From positions 62,001-126,000 of the forward strand of contig NC_019963.1 in assembly GCF_000230735.2 (NCBI RefSeq): 64,000 nucleotides of DNA. The letters run 5' to 3'. Origin of the DNA: Natrinema pellirubrum DSM 15624. Lineage in GTDB: Archaea; Halobacteriota; Halobacteria; Halobacteriales; Natrialbaceae. The notes under the pieces were generated by a model. It was given only the letters and a program-made list of their open reading frames with translations, had not been told where the DNA came from and made no database searches. This document shows positions 52,251 through 61,598 of the stretch, in pieces. Positions within the stretch are counted from its first letter, which is position 1; each line of letters begins with the position of its first letter. The translations under genes and the position numbers were made by a program.

Positions 52251-53939
52251 TCAACAGATCAGTAAGAATAGCCAATATGGAAGATAGCAGACATCGCTAT
52301 CGTCATAGGAAATACGCAGCGAACCCTGCTCGAGTATGTCTTTCGGAAGACTATCTGTGATGATGAACCGGCAGGGTGCTTTGTAGTTGTAGTCTTGTAG
52401 CTCCTCGCTACCGGGTTTCGTGTGTTGGCCGACCGCAGGATCGAATTCGATCGCAGTTTGTTCGGCAGCGTCCGTATTGGGATGGTAAGAGAGTACGAAC
52501 GGCAGAACGTTTCCCTCGCACTGTAGGACGTAATCCACGAGTCCAGAGTTCGTCTCGCAGTATTCGACGTCGTAGGCGCCGACGGTGAACGCGAGACGCT
52601 TTGCGTGGTCGAACGCGACCGTTCTGGCCAATTTGTACTCGAATTCGTGATTGAGTGTGCCTTCGTGACTGTACTCCTCGAATCCATAGTGTTCTTGACG
52701 CTGTGATAACAGAACAACGTGCCGGGGATTGCGGAGATACAGACGAGTTCGTCGATATCGACGAAGCGAGTAATCGTGGGACTCGGACACTGCAATTCCC
52801 TCATCCAATGCCTCGAGATAACTGTCGACAGTCCGACGATCGACACCGATTCGATCACTGATATCCGTGTATCGAAGTTCCTCGCCGGCTTGACTCGCTG
52901 CGATCGAACTGAGTTTGTGCAGATTTTCGGGCTTTTGAATGGATTCGTGCTTCGCTAACTCCTTGTACAGATACAGCAAGAAGTATGATTTAGTGAGTTC
53001 ATTTCGTACTGACGCGTCACTGGCACGGTGTACCGTCCCGCCGATTTGCAAGTACTCACGAGACGCATCGTGGAGGTCATCTCGCTGACTCGGTGAGAGG
53101 TGTTCAAAATAGAGCTCATTGAGGGACGCGATCGCGTCATCGATATTAGCACCACCGTCTCTCAAATTGAGCGACCGTCGAACCGCTTTGATCGGTGCTG
53201 GTCCGGGTAATCCGTCTGACTGATATGCTTCAAGTTGCTCCCTGAATTCGGAGCCGAGGTCCACTTGGAGGCCACCCTCGGCGGCGCGATGTTGAACCGT
53301 ATCGACGAATTTCATTGGGAGCACTGGTGTGGGGCCTTTGAATGCGTCTATTTCGTCGGCATCTGATCGAGTCTTGAGATCGACTTGCGAAGCGACGATT
53401 CCAGTGAGAAACAGATATGTTCGCTGGTCGACTAGATCGAGAAGCTCATTGTGTTCGTCTTCCTCGAGATTGAGCGCACCGATGTCGTCCAGAAATATGT
53501 ACTTTTGACCTCGCCGCGGAGCAACGTGTGAGTCGAAGTAGTCTACGACTTGCTTCAACCGCGTAATCGCATCTTCTGGCCGCTCTAAGTGATAGAGCGA
53601 CGCTTCGAGTGGTACATATAGTATCTGGCGTGGCGATACTGATCCTGCGATTTCGTGATCGCGTCCTCCTCCCGGAAAATCGGTTGTATCCAGCAGTGCC
53701 GCGATGAGCTGCTGGAAGAGAGTCGTCTTTCCCATTCCGGTCTGTCCGTAGATCTGGTAGACGAGATTTTCCGTGCCGTTTTGTCGCGCTTCGTTGACCG
53801 TTTTGAGAAGTTGGTGAAAGTCGGAACGCGGTGTGAGTGAGGCAGCTTCTAAGACTGTCGCCGGTCGCTCCTCCCTCCACCACTCATTGTGGCGCTTAGC
53901 GTCGGCGATAAACTTCTCTTCACTACCTGCGTCGGTCAT
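52251..53939 (-). CDS. AAA-family ATPase with C-terminal winged-helix region
   Basis: The 562-residue protein has Walker A in YQIYGQTGMGKTTLFQQL (about residues 63-72) and Walker B in KYIFLDDIGALN (about 146). A lid-like region follows, with a helix-turn-helix near residue 360 (YTDISDRIGVDRRTVDSYLE). The layout is that of archaeal AAA/DUF4143-type ATPases, which are common in defence islands and mobile elements. It is the first of two minus-strand genes facing away from the Argonaute. A role in the same system is possible but not shown. Confidence 0.75.
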   Translation of the reverse strand: MTDAGSEEKFIADAKRHNEWWREERPATVLEAASLTPRSDFHQLLKTVNEARQNGTENLVYQIYGQTGMGKTTLFQQLIAALLDTTDFPGGGRDHEIAGSVSPRQILYVPLEASLYHLERPEDAITRLKQVVDYFDSHVAPRRGQKYIFLDDIGALNLEEDEHNELLDLVDQRTYLFLTGIVASQVDLKTRSDADEIDAFKGPTPVLPMKFVDTVQHRAAEGGLQVDLGSEFREQLEAYQSDGLPGPAPIKAVRRSLNLRDGGANIDDAIASLNELYFEHLSPSQRDDLHDASREYLQIGGTVHRASDASVRNELTKSYFLLYLYKELAKHESIQKPENLHKLSSIAASQAGEELRYTDISDRIGVDRRTVDSYLEALDEGIAVSESHDYSLRRYRRTRLYLRNPRHVVLLSQRQEHYGFEEYSHEGTLNHEFEYKLARTVAFDHAKRLAFTVGAYDVEYCETNSGLVDYVLQCEGNVLPFVLSYHPNTDAAEQTAIEFDPAVGQHTKPGSEELQDYNYKAPCRFIITDSLPKDILEQGSLRISYDDSDVCYLPYWLFLLIC

Positions 53940-54029
53940 TGTCTCTCCTTTTTAGCGGTCAGCATAAATATTCGTGCATCTCAATTGCGCTATTTCGATT
54001 TTCTCGTAGATAGACTGTACTACTACCGA

Positions 54030-56309
54030 TTACAAGACTTGTCGCACAAGAGCCGCTTGAACGACTTCGTCCTTCGTTTCGTGAGGGCAGTTCTCGTTCT
54101 CGGTTGTCGCAACGATGAGTTCGTCCATCTCCTCGAGGGTACTGACCGGTAGCTCGCGATCATCGACATCGAGACCGATCGCATCGCAGAGTGTCTGAAC
54201 GACGAAGGACTCCGCGTCCGAGGCGTCATCGTTCGCCGCAGTAGTTGCGATGAGCTTCTCGAGTGCCGGATCGGCATCGATCGTGAGTTTTCGTTCTATG
54301 ATTCCTTCCCATTCGGACCACGGCTGGTTGCCCCGTAGCACTTCCGTGAGGTACGTTTTGACTGCCGACTCGACGAACGCTGCGGTCGATTCGCCCTCGG
54401 TACTGGCCCGGCGTTCGGCGAGTGTTCGAATTGCGGGATCGATCCGAACTGTTTCGTCGGTCACCGTCCCTGTTGTCTCTTCAGCTATAGTTTTGCTCAT
54501 TGTCGAATCCGAATCTTCCGTATTCTTGTCCTCGGTCTCGCTCTCAGTTTGCTCTGTGTACGAGACTGCAGTCGATTCATCAGTAGTTTCCGTCTCGGTA
54601 GCCGATTCGCCCTCTCCGAGGCTATCAGCATCTTTTCCGCTGGCTTCCTTCGATTCAGCTTTCGATGTCCGCTCGGCAGTAGTATCATCCGAGGAGGTAT
54701 TGCTCTCCGTTGACGCCGACTCGCACAGCACGTTGACGACCGTCGGATTTACGATCTCGTCAGGCACCTTCGACGGATTCGGCGTCACATACTTGGTGTC
54801 GTTCGATGGCTGATCGACAGTTCGATACAATCCGCCATCGGTCGCATGAGTCGGAGCGACGTGTGCGTTCTGCGTGGTAGTTGTCTCCGTTTCGGGCTCT
54901 ACGGATTGAGTCGCCACTGCCTCCTCGGGCTGAGATCGACCGATATGGAGTTCTTCGCGGAGCCGAGCGACGTCTACGCCTTCTTGTTCGAGGGTGGCCA
55001 TCCCTCGGCGCTCGAGTACCGGAACGCTCGCTGCCGCTTGCAGGACCCCGTCTCCGACGTCGATCGTGCTCCGTTGCTCGTCGCAATTACGCACACGTCG
55101 CTTCGCGGCATCACCGATCCAGTCCGGTGCACAGAAGTTTCCGTCCTGATACAACTGCTCCGTTCCGGAACTGCCGGTTGCCCACGTATATGCGTCCCAC
55201 TTGTCTTTATACCGCTTCAGGGATCGGCCACGCTGGTGCGTGATGACGACGTGGGTTGGAGCGATCGTTTCGACGACCTCGTCGAGAACCGCTTCGGTCG
55301 GATGGTTCGAAAACGTGAACGACGAAACGGTGCCAGCGAAGTCGCCGGCGTCTTTCGCAGTCGTGGTTCCGCCCTGAACCTGTATCAGCGTCGCATTCCC
55401 GTCGTCACGTATCGCCTCGAAGAGCCGTTCGCTGCTTCCCTCGGTCGGAACCTCCGGCCCGGCGATAGTTACGGTCCCTTCCTCGAGGCAGTCGTGAGGA
55501 ATCGCGAACTCTGGGATGGTCTCCACGTTCGGATAGTCATATTCCAATGCATCGTAGAGTTTCGCGACTTGTCCGACGAGAGTAACTGGAACTGAATAGC
55601 CGAGTTCGTGTTCGATCGAACCGAGAAGCGTTGCGAGGTGAACGCCAGTCAGTCCACTTGCCGTACAGAGCGTCTTCGAGCCAGCGTTGGCACGAGCGGC
55701 GAGCGTCTCGACGATATCAGTGATCGTCTCGTCGACGCCATCGTTCGTCGCGGCCGTGAGGAATAGTGCATCGACCTCGAGGAACTGTTCCGGATCGAAT
55801 CCGATGTATCCGCCAGCGTCGCGTCGTGTGAAGTCCCCGGTAGCGAGCGCACGGAAACTCTCCTGTCCGTCGCGGGCTCGAATCAGGAATCCGCACGCCC
55901 CTGGCGTATGCCCCGCTGGCACGGGGGCTACACTGATGTCATCACCGACGACATCGGCCCAGTCGTCGATCGCTTCGACTCGTTCGAGTATCGAGTCAGG
56001 ATCTGACATCGAATGGTGCCGTACACCTTCTGCTAAGACGTCCTCGAGGATCGCCGCTGTTCCGGGGGACGTGAAAATCGGTGCCCCGTCACGATGGGCC
56101 TCGTCCAACGATTGGTAGTGATCGAGGTGCGCGTGGGTGAGGAGTATCGCTGCCAAGTATTCGTCGTCACCGAGTAGTGTCGATGTGTCGACGCCGTCCC
56201 CCGCATCGACGAGAATGCAGGGAGTCTGCCGTTCGTACTCTCGTTGAACCCGAAGAAGAAACGACTCGTTGCCCGCCCTCGGATTCGCATGTTCGTAAGA
56301 AACCTCCAT
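54030..56309 (-). CDS. MBL-fold (beta-CASP-like) hydrolase with long acidic linker and C-terminal domain
   Basis: The product has 759 residues. The N-terminal metallo-beta-lactamase domain has the zinc motif THAHLDHYQSL (about 56-66) and further ligand segments (PAGHTPGACGF, RALATGDFTRRDAGG). It also has a beta-CASP-like SNHPTEAVLDEVVETIAP and VVITHQRG, as in RNase J and CPSF nucleases. Residues about 450-610 are low-complexity and acidic. The last 140 residues are helical (ESTAAFVESAVKTYLTEVLR). It is divergent from the Argonaute across 430 bp, so it may be a partner nuclease. Confidence 0.78.
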   Translation of the reverse strand: MEVSYEHANPRAGNESFLLRVQREYERQTPCILVDAGDGVDTSTLLGDDEYLAAILLTHAHLDHYQSLDEAHRDGAPIFTSPGTAAILEDVLAEGVRHHSMSDPDSILERVEAIDDWADVVGDDISVAPVPAGHTPGACGFLIRARDGQESFRALATGDFTRRDAGGYIGFDPEQFLEVDALFLTAATNDGVDETITDIVETLAARANAGSKTLCTASGLTGVHLATLLGSIEHELGYSVPVTLVGQVAKLYDALEYDYPNVETIPEFAIPHDCLEEGTVTIAGPEVPTEGSSERLFEAIRDDGNATLIQVQGGTTTAKDAGDFAGTVSSFTFSNHPTEAVLDEVVETIAPTHVVITHQRGRSLKRYKDKWDAYTWATGSSGTEQLYQDGNFCAPDWIGDAAKRRVRNCDEQRSTIDVGDGVLQAAASVPVLERRGMATLEQEGVDVARLREELHIGRSQPEEAVATQSVEPETETTTTQNAHVAPTHATDGGLYRTVDQPSNDTKYVTPNPSKVPDEIVNPTVVNVLCESASTESNTSSDDTTAERTSKAESKEASGKDADSLGEGESATETETTDESTAVSYTEQTESETEDKNTEDSDSTMSKTIAEETTGTVTDETVRIDPAIRTLAERRASTEGESTAAFVESAVKTYLTEVLRGNQPWSEWEGIIERKLTIDADPALEKLIATTAANDDASDAESFVVQTLCDAIGLDVDDRELPVSTLEEMDELIVATTENENCPHETKDEVVQAALVRQVL

Positions 56310-56330
56310 ATTATGGATAACAGGACCTAG

Positions 56331-56618
56331 TCATATAGCTGTTTCTATTAGGGACATTTGAAACACGCTAAATACACAATAACATCTCGAATAGGATACA
56401 GAGTCCACTCTGTAAGCTATAATGGCTAGTTTCTCGCCAGCGAAGACGGTGACTTTTACATAAACCTCATTTCGGTCCGAACAGTGGACGATCTGTCCCC
56501 ATGCGTCGTGTTCGGGTGTTCGTTCGATCGTATCGATATGAAGTAGAATCGAAAGCCCGTATTTTCCCTCCTGATCGGCTGTGAGAAGAGTACTAGCAGT
56601 CGAAAGTGTTGAATGCAT
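56331..56618 (-). CDS. Possible small OB-fold protein
   Basis: The 95-residue frame has YGLSILLHIDTIERTPEHDA, then EVYVKVTVFAGEKLAIIAY. The alternating strands resemble an OB fold. The pattern recalls the first domain of the Argonaute nearby (ERIDIQVKVLSELDRPSEK). It ends 21 nt before the MBL gene on the same strand. It could be a real small protein or a broken copy of such a domain. Confidence 0.4.
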   Translation of the reverse strand: MHSTLSTASTLLTADQEGKYGLSILLHIDTIERTPEHDAWGQIVHCSDRNEVYVKVTVFAGEKLAIIAYRVDSVSYSRCYCVFSVFQMSLIETAI

Positions 56619-56673
56619 AATCGATGTCTACATCAGAACACTATGTGGGTTTCTGAATGCAATATATTCTAAA

Positions 56674-56710
56674 TAGCGTTTCCTAAAATACGCTAGTAGA
56701 AAATTATTTA
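56674..56710 (+). promoter_or_regulatory. Argonaute promoter with adjacent palindrome
   Basis: TAGCGT (56674-56679) and ACGCTA (56690-56695) are inverted repeats with a 10-nt gap. They are directly followed by an AT-rich TATA-like AAATTATTTA (56701-56710), which lies about 27-36 nt before the ATG at 56737. The palindrome could bind a regulator of the locus. Confidence 0.45.
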
Positions 56711-56736
56711 GTACTACGGCCATCTCGTTCGAATCG

Positions 56737-59280
56737 ATGCCGACGCAGTCCGATATCGAGGACGGGGAACGAATTGATATACAGGTCAAGGTCCTGTCCG
56801 AACTGGACCGACCCTCTGAAAAGATGGCAAAACGGCTTCGCGTTCGCGACACCGACGGAAACGAATTTCCGCTTACCATCTGGAAGAACAACGCCCTGTG
56901 CGACTTCGCATGGGAACGCGGTCGGTGGTATGAACTCGAAAACGCACGTGGCAACGAATTCCGTGGCGAAAAGAGTCTGAACGGTTCGTCACGACTGCAC
57001 GCCGACCCGGTTGACAATCCGATAGACTCTGATCGATCGCAGCAGTCTACGACAGCTGAATCAACTGACAAGCAATTCGATAGCCTAGAAGACGGACTCC
57101 CGTATCTCTCACTGTTTCCGATCGACCGTGAATTCGAGACCGTAGACGTCTACGAGTATCGGATTGAGGCCGACGGACCGTTCGACGATGATCCGATGGA
57201 CGCAACGTATACACTCGCCGCGTATCTTCGATCGTGTAGTGACGCTGCCGTCACGCACGCTGGTATCTTCTCGGTTATCGCGACCAATCGGTTGACGAAC
57301 GCGCTCCCCGATCCGTTTGAATTAACTGATGAGTCTCGAGTGACGCTTCGGGCGGACGACGAGACGGATAACGAATGCCTCGTTCGACTGCTCCAGCAAG
57401 TGTTCAAAACCGCAGTCGACGATGAAACGTACGAGACGGGTCGCGTCGATCGCATCCGGACACAGGACCCGGTCATCACGGGGCAAGATGGGCTCTTCGA
57501 GGCGTGTCTCGCGTACACGGCGCGTCTCGAAATTCTCCCGTCTGGCAAGGCGTTCGTCGGGATCGACATCAGTTATCATGCACGGAGCCAGGTTACCGTC
57601 GACAAGTACGTTGATCGGATCAATGCTTCCGTCGACGAACTCATCGATACGCCTGTCGAACATGATCCGGAAAGGTACGAAAAATCGGGTAGCGGCCGAC
57701 TCAAAGGATTTGCAGACGTAACGTTTACCGATCCCGTCGACGACTTCGGAAATCAGTCGCTCGCCGACTGGTACGAGCAAAAGGGCCGCATCTCCGACGA
57801 TATGCTCGAGCGACTTCGGTCGGAGGACCCACAGCTTGTCGAAATACAGTACAATCCCAATTCCGACGAGACGAACCTTCACGTCCCGCAATTACTCCGG
57901 GTCGCTCCGCGCAAGGAGATCGTCAAGAAGCTCGCGCCGACGTTCCACCGCAAATGGGACCGCGCCGCCAAGATGCTTCCCGACGACCGGTTCCGAAAGG
58001 CAACGCGATTCGTCGCTCGGCTGGATTCGCTTTCCGAGGTCGACGCGCAGATCGAACCCAATCCCGTCGGACCGAACATCTCGTTCATGTCTACGGAGGT
58101 CGACCGTTCAGACAACCTGCGATTCGGCGACGATCAAACGACGACCTTGCCGAACAACGGACTGAAGCGATACGGGATCTATCGCCGTCCATCGTCGCTC
58201 CACCTCCACTATCTCGTCCCCGAACGGTACACTGACGAGTTCGCGTCGTTCAGAGAGCAACTCGAACGACAGCTCGCCACCATCGGCTGCTCACCGGACG
58301 ACATCTCCTACGACGAGTACGGACTGGGGAACGCGATCAACTACAATACGACGGCCGCAGCGGTCGACGATGTCGATATCGTCCTCGCTGTCGTTCCCGC
58401 GCCGGACAACGACTTCATCCGGAACGGGACCATCGACGATCCGTATCCCGAGTTCAAGAAATCGCTCGGCAAGCAAACCATCCCGTCACAGATGGTCCGG
58501 GAGGACAACCTCGACGACAGGTGGATTCTCCGAAACACTGCGCTCGGAGTGATCGCAGGTGCCGGCGGAGTTCCGTGGCGCGTCGACGAGATGCCGGGCG
58601 ATGTCGACTGCTTCGTCGGCCTCGATGCGACACGCGACCCGGAGACTGGACAGTTCCTCGGGGCGAGTGCGAACGTCGTCCTCTCCGATGGGACCGTCTT
58701 CGTCTCGAAAACGCAATCGCTCCAGTCCGGCGAGACGTTCGACGAGAACGCTATCGTCGACGTTCTCAAAGACGTCCATCGCGAGTTCGTACGTGAAGAG
58801 GGCAAATCCCCCAATAACATCGTGATTCATCGCGATGGCCGCCTCTTCGAGGACGTCGATACCATCCTCGAACCGTTCGACGAAACGGACATCGATATCG
58901 ATATTCTCGACGTTCGAAAGAGCGGTGCTCCGCGAGCTGCCGTCTATCAAGACGACCAGTTCCAGGTCGATCACAAAGGCCGTCTCTTTGTCGCCCAGAG
59001 CGGTGACTACGGATTCCTCACGACGACCGGACGTCCGGAGTTCGATGAGGATGACGGACTCGGGACACCACGGTCCCTTCGAATCGTTCGACGAGCAGGC
59101 GAGACGCCGATGCGGACGTTACTGGAGCAGGTGTACTGGCTAAGCGAGAGTCACGTCGGGAGCGCACAGCGGAGTACGCGCTTACCGATCACGACGTACT
59201 ACGCCGATCGCTGTGCCGAACACGCTCGAGAGGGATATCTCGTCAATGGAGAGCTCATTCGCGGTGTCCCATACCTCTGA
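56737..59280 (+). CDS. Long prokaryotic Argonaute with N-terminal OB-fold (NgAgo-like)
   Basis: The 847-residue protein begins with an OB-like domain (IDIQVKVLSELDRPSEKMAK to WYELENARGNEF, residues about 12-80). The MID/PIWI half follows from about residue 540: YPEFKKSLGKQTIPSQMV is the guide 5'-end pocket region. The PIWI tetrad is D630 (CFVGLDATRD), E666 (QSGETF), D700 (VIHRDGR) and D824 (LPITTYYADRCAEH). All four are present, so a nuclease is likely. The C-terminus, TRLPITTYYADRCAEHAREG then YLVNG, closely matches the Natronobacterium gregoryi Argonaute. Such proteins use short guides to target DNA and act against plasmids or viruses. Confidence 0.92.
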   Translation: MPTQSDIEDGERIDIQVKVLSELDRPSEKMAKRLRVRDTDGNEFPLTIWKNNALCDFAWERGRWYELENARGNEFRGEKSLNGSSRLHADPVDNPIDSDRSQQSTTAESTDKQFDSLEDGLPYLSLFPIDREFETVDVYEYRIEADGPFDDDPMDATYTLAAYLRSCSDAAVTHAGIFSVIATNRLTNALPDPFELTDESRVTLRADDETDNECLVRLLQQVFKTAVDDETYETGRVDRIRTQDPVITGQDGLFEACLAYTARLEILPSGKAFVGIDISYHARSQVTVDKYVDRINASVDELIDTPVEHDPERYEKSGSGRLKGFADVTFTDPVDDFGNQSLADWYEQKGRISDDMLERLRSEDPQLVEIQYNPNSDETNLHVPQLLRVAPRKEIVKKLAPTFHRKWDRAAKMLPDDRFRKATRFVARLDSLSEVDAQIEPNPVGPNISFMSTEVDRSDNLRFGDDQTTTLPNNGLKRYGIYRRPSSLHLHYLVPERYTDEFASFREQLERQLATIGCSPDDISYDEYGLGNAINYNTTAAAVDDVDIVLAVVPAPDNDFIRNGTIDDPYPEFKKSLGKQTIPSQMVREDNLDDRWILRNTALGVIAGAGGVPWRVDEMPGDVDCFVGLDATRDPETGQFLGASANVVLSDGTVFVSKTQSLQSGETFDENAIVDVLKDVHREFVREEGKSPNNIVIHRDGRLFEDVDTILEPFDETDIDIDILDVRKSGAPRAAVYQDDQFQVDHKGRLFVAQSGDYGFLTTTGRPEFDEDDGLGTPRSLRIVRRAGETPMRTLLEQVYWLSESHVGSAQRSTRLPITTYYADRCAEHAREGYLVNGELIRGVPYL

Positions 59281-59344
59281 GACAGCGATGCTGTGAGCCC
59301 GAACCAACTCGAATCACCACTTTCAGACGCCCATTCCACGACAG

Positions 59345-61498
59345 ATGCAATTCGACATTCCGATTGACACCGCCGAAACGGACGATAGCTACGTCGAGAT
59401 TTTCAAAAGCTGGCGCTCGTTCTCCGACCTCTTCGAGGATGCACGACGGATGCGTGTCGTCACGTACTGCGACTCCCCGGAGTTCATTCTCGATCTCTTC
59501 GAGGATCTCGATGAACTGGAATCGCTTGAGGTGATCGTCGGTGACGTCGATGACTATCGCGAGCGACTCATCGACAAGCCGGACCTCGCTGACAGACTCG
59601 AGCGCCTTCGCCGGGAAGGGAAGCTCGTCATCTACCTCTGCGAGAATAAGGAAGTCCACTCCAAACTCTATCTGATCGAGTATGCAGACACCGCTAATGG
59701 GTCTGATGACGATATCGAGAGCGAGGGGAAAAGCGATCAAATGACGTTCGATTACGATGAGCAATCTGGAGAAGAAGACGAAGCCGAAAGATCGCCGGCG
59801 AAAGTCATCGTCGGTTCTCCGAACCTCTCACGCAATGCGTGGTCGAATCAGACCAACGTCGGCGTCGTGTACGAGACGACCACTGCCAGTGACCTTTTCG
59901 GGGAATTCGAAGATTTGTACCGAGACCACCGCGACTCGTATAATAACAGTGGTCCGTTCCTCGAGGATCTAACGGAACAGATCGAACACTCGGAGGACGA
60001 TCGAGAGGAAGTGATTAAACTCTTCACCGAGGGTGCGGTCGGAACACAAGACGAACTCGGTGAAGTCCACGGTCGTCTCGCCGATCACATCGATGCCGAG
60101 GTCGATACGGTCGATCTCGTTCTCGGAGACGGACATGACGAGGAATCATCGAGCGATGAATCCGAGACAACAGAGAGCGACCCTGTATCGGAAACTGACG
60201 ACGCTGAGCCGGGACTGGAAGATGCGCCGCAGGATCGTATCACGCTCTCGCTGCGAGGATACGACGAGTCGACTGTCGATACGTTATCGCAGATGTCGGA
60301 CTTCGATGCGACCGTCTCGAACGATACGTTGACGGCGACGCCTGATGCGTTTCAGCGGTATGCCCAGCAGGTGTTCGACGTCCCGACGATGCATCTCGAC
60401 CAAGAGGAAGACCAACTCAAATTCCACTACGATGGGACTGTCTATCGCCTTACCCGACCTCCAGGTGAGCCCCAACAGGTTAACGATGCTCTCGCTGAGA
60501 TAGAGGCGTACTTTGAGACCGTCGACGATTACGGGAATTCCAATAATCCCACAGCGGTGAAAGCACACATGTACGAGGCGCTTCTGTGGTTCTTCTGGGC
60601 ACCGTTTGCGAATCGACAAGCGGAGTTCTATCAGCGACACGGTATTAATCTCGATAAAGCCCTACCGTACCTCTACGTATTCGGCGAGTCGAACGGTGGC
60701 AAGGGGACGTTCTGTCGATTCGCCCTTTCGCTGATTAGCGGAAACCGAGTCGAAGCGCCGGTTGACGCCGACGAGATCGGCAAACGGAAGGTCCGTAATC
60801 TACGGTCGGTCCATACGTCGTTCCCGGTTGTAGTCGACGACATCACCAAGCAGAAGGTGAATTCGCTGGACACGCTGCGTAACTACTGGAGCGGCTGGAC
60901 CGGTGAGACGTCGTATCCAATGTTCGCGTTCATTTCGAACGACAAACGCCCCGGTGAGTGGTTCCGGAACCGGGCCAAGATTCTGCGATTCGACGTCAAC
61001 TTTATGACCTCACATCAAGGTGAGGCGGAGGTCAATCGGTTGATCGATACGGAGAATCCTCTCTATCAGTGGTTCGGATACGAGTATCTGAATCGAGATC
61101 TCGAACTCGGCGAAGATTCCGATGCACTCCGCGAAGTGCGAGAGGCGATGTTGGATCTATACGAATATGCAGATCGTTCGGTCCCCAATTACTTCCCGAA
61201 AGACCCGGCTGAGAACGCTTACGATACGGGTCGCGAGCGATGGCGGAACCTCATCGATCGCGAGGATGTGACGATCACCAGAGACGGAGATACGCTCCAA
61301 GTCACGTTCCCCGAATCGATGAACTTCGAACTCCACGAGTACAAGCGAGATCCGCCGATGACCGTTCGTATCGAAAAGCGGGGGCTAGATCTCATCATCA
61401 AAACGCCGGACGAATTCTTCGAGTGGTTAGGTGAGTCTACTGAAACAGGTCCACGTGGGAGTTTCCTCTCACGGGCCCGGTCAATTCTGAAACGATAA
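59345..61498 (+). CDS. PLD-like nuclease fused to an SF3-type ATPase
   Basis: The 717-residue protein starts with a PLD-type region: HSKLYLIE (His about 105) and GSPNLSRNAWSNQTNV (about 157), one HxK and one GSxN unit. An acidic linker and a middle domain follow. Then comes an ATPase core: Walker A VFGESNGGKGTF (about 445-456), Walker B FPVVVDDIT (about 493), a motif-C-like MFAFISNDKRPGEWF and an Arg in FRNRAKIL. This resembles superfamily 3 or D5-like helicases. It is 64 nt after the Argonaute gene on the same strand, probably one transcript, and would unwind or degrade targeted DNA. Confidence 0.75.
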   Translation: MQFDIPIDTAETDDSYVEIFKSWRSFSDLFEDARRMRVVTYCDSPEFILDLFEDLDELESLEVIVGDVDDYRERLIDKPDLADRLERLRREGKLVIYLCENKEVHSKLYLIEYADTANGSDDDIESEGKSDQMTFDYDEQSGEEDEAERSPAKVIVGSPNLSRNAWSNQTNVGVVYETTTASDLFGEFEDLYRDHRDSYNNSGPFLEDLTEQIEHSEDDREEVIKLFTEGAVGTQDELGEVHGRLADHIDAEVDTVDLVLGDGHDEESSSDESETTESDPVSETDDAEPGLEDAPQDRITLSLRGYDESTVDTLSQMSDFDATVSNDTLTATPDAFQRYAQQVFDVPTMHLDQEEDQLKFHYDGTVYRLTRPPGEPQQVNDALAEIEAYFETVDDYGNSNNPTAVKAHMYEALLWFFWAPFANRQAEFYQRHGINLDKALPYLYVFGESNGGKGTFCRFALSLISGNRVEAPVDADEIGKRKVRNLRSVHTSFPVVVDDITKQKVNSLDTLRNYWSGWTGETSYPMFAFISNDKRPGEWFRNRAKILRFDVNFMTSHQGEAEVNRLIDTENPLYQWFGYEYLNRDLELGEDSDALREVREAMLDLYEYADRSVPNYFPKDPAENAYDTGRERWRNLIDREDVTITRDGDTLQVTFPESMNFELHEYKRDPPMTVRIEKRGLDLIIKTPDEFFEWLGESTETGPRGSFLSRARSILKR

Positions 61499-61598
61499 TA
61501 AAAACCATCTACCATGTGGACCTCGATTTGATCTATATCGAACCATCAGTTATTCGTTAGCCGGTTGAACCAAGTACTTTCAATATAATTGTCCGTAT

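Noticed and set aside
52251-53939. Reading the AAA ATPase as a third Orc1/Cdc6
   Set aside because: It has Walker motifs and a helix-turn-helix, but lacks the Cdc6 sensor 2 signature (GDAR) and the N-terminal Orc1 sequence.
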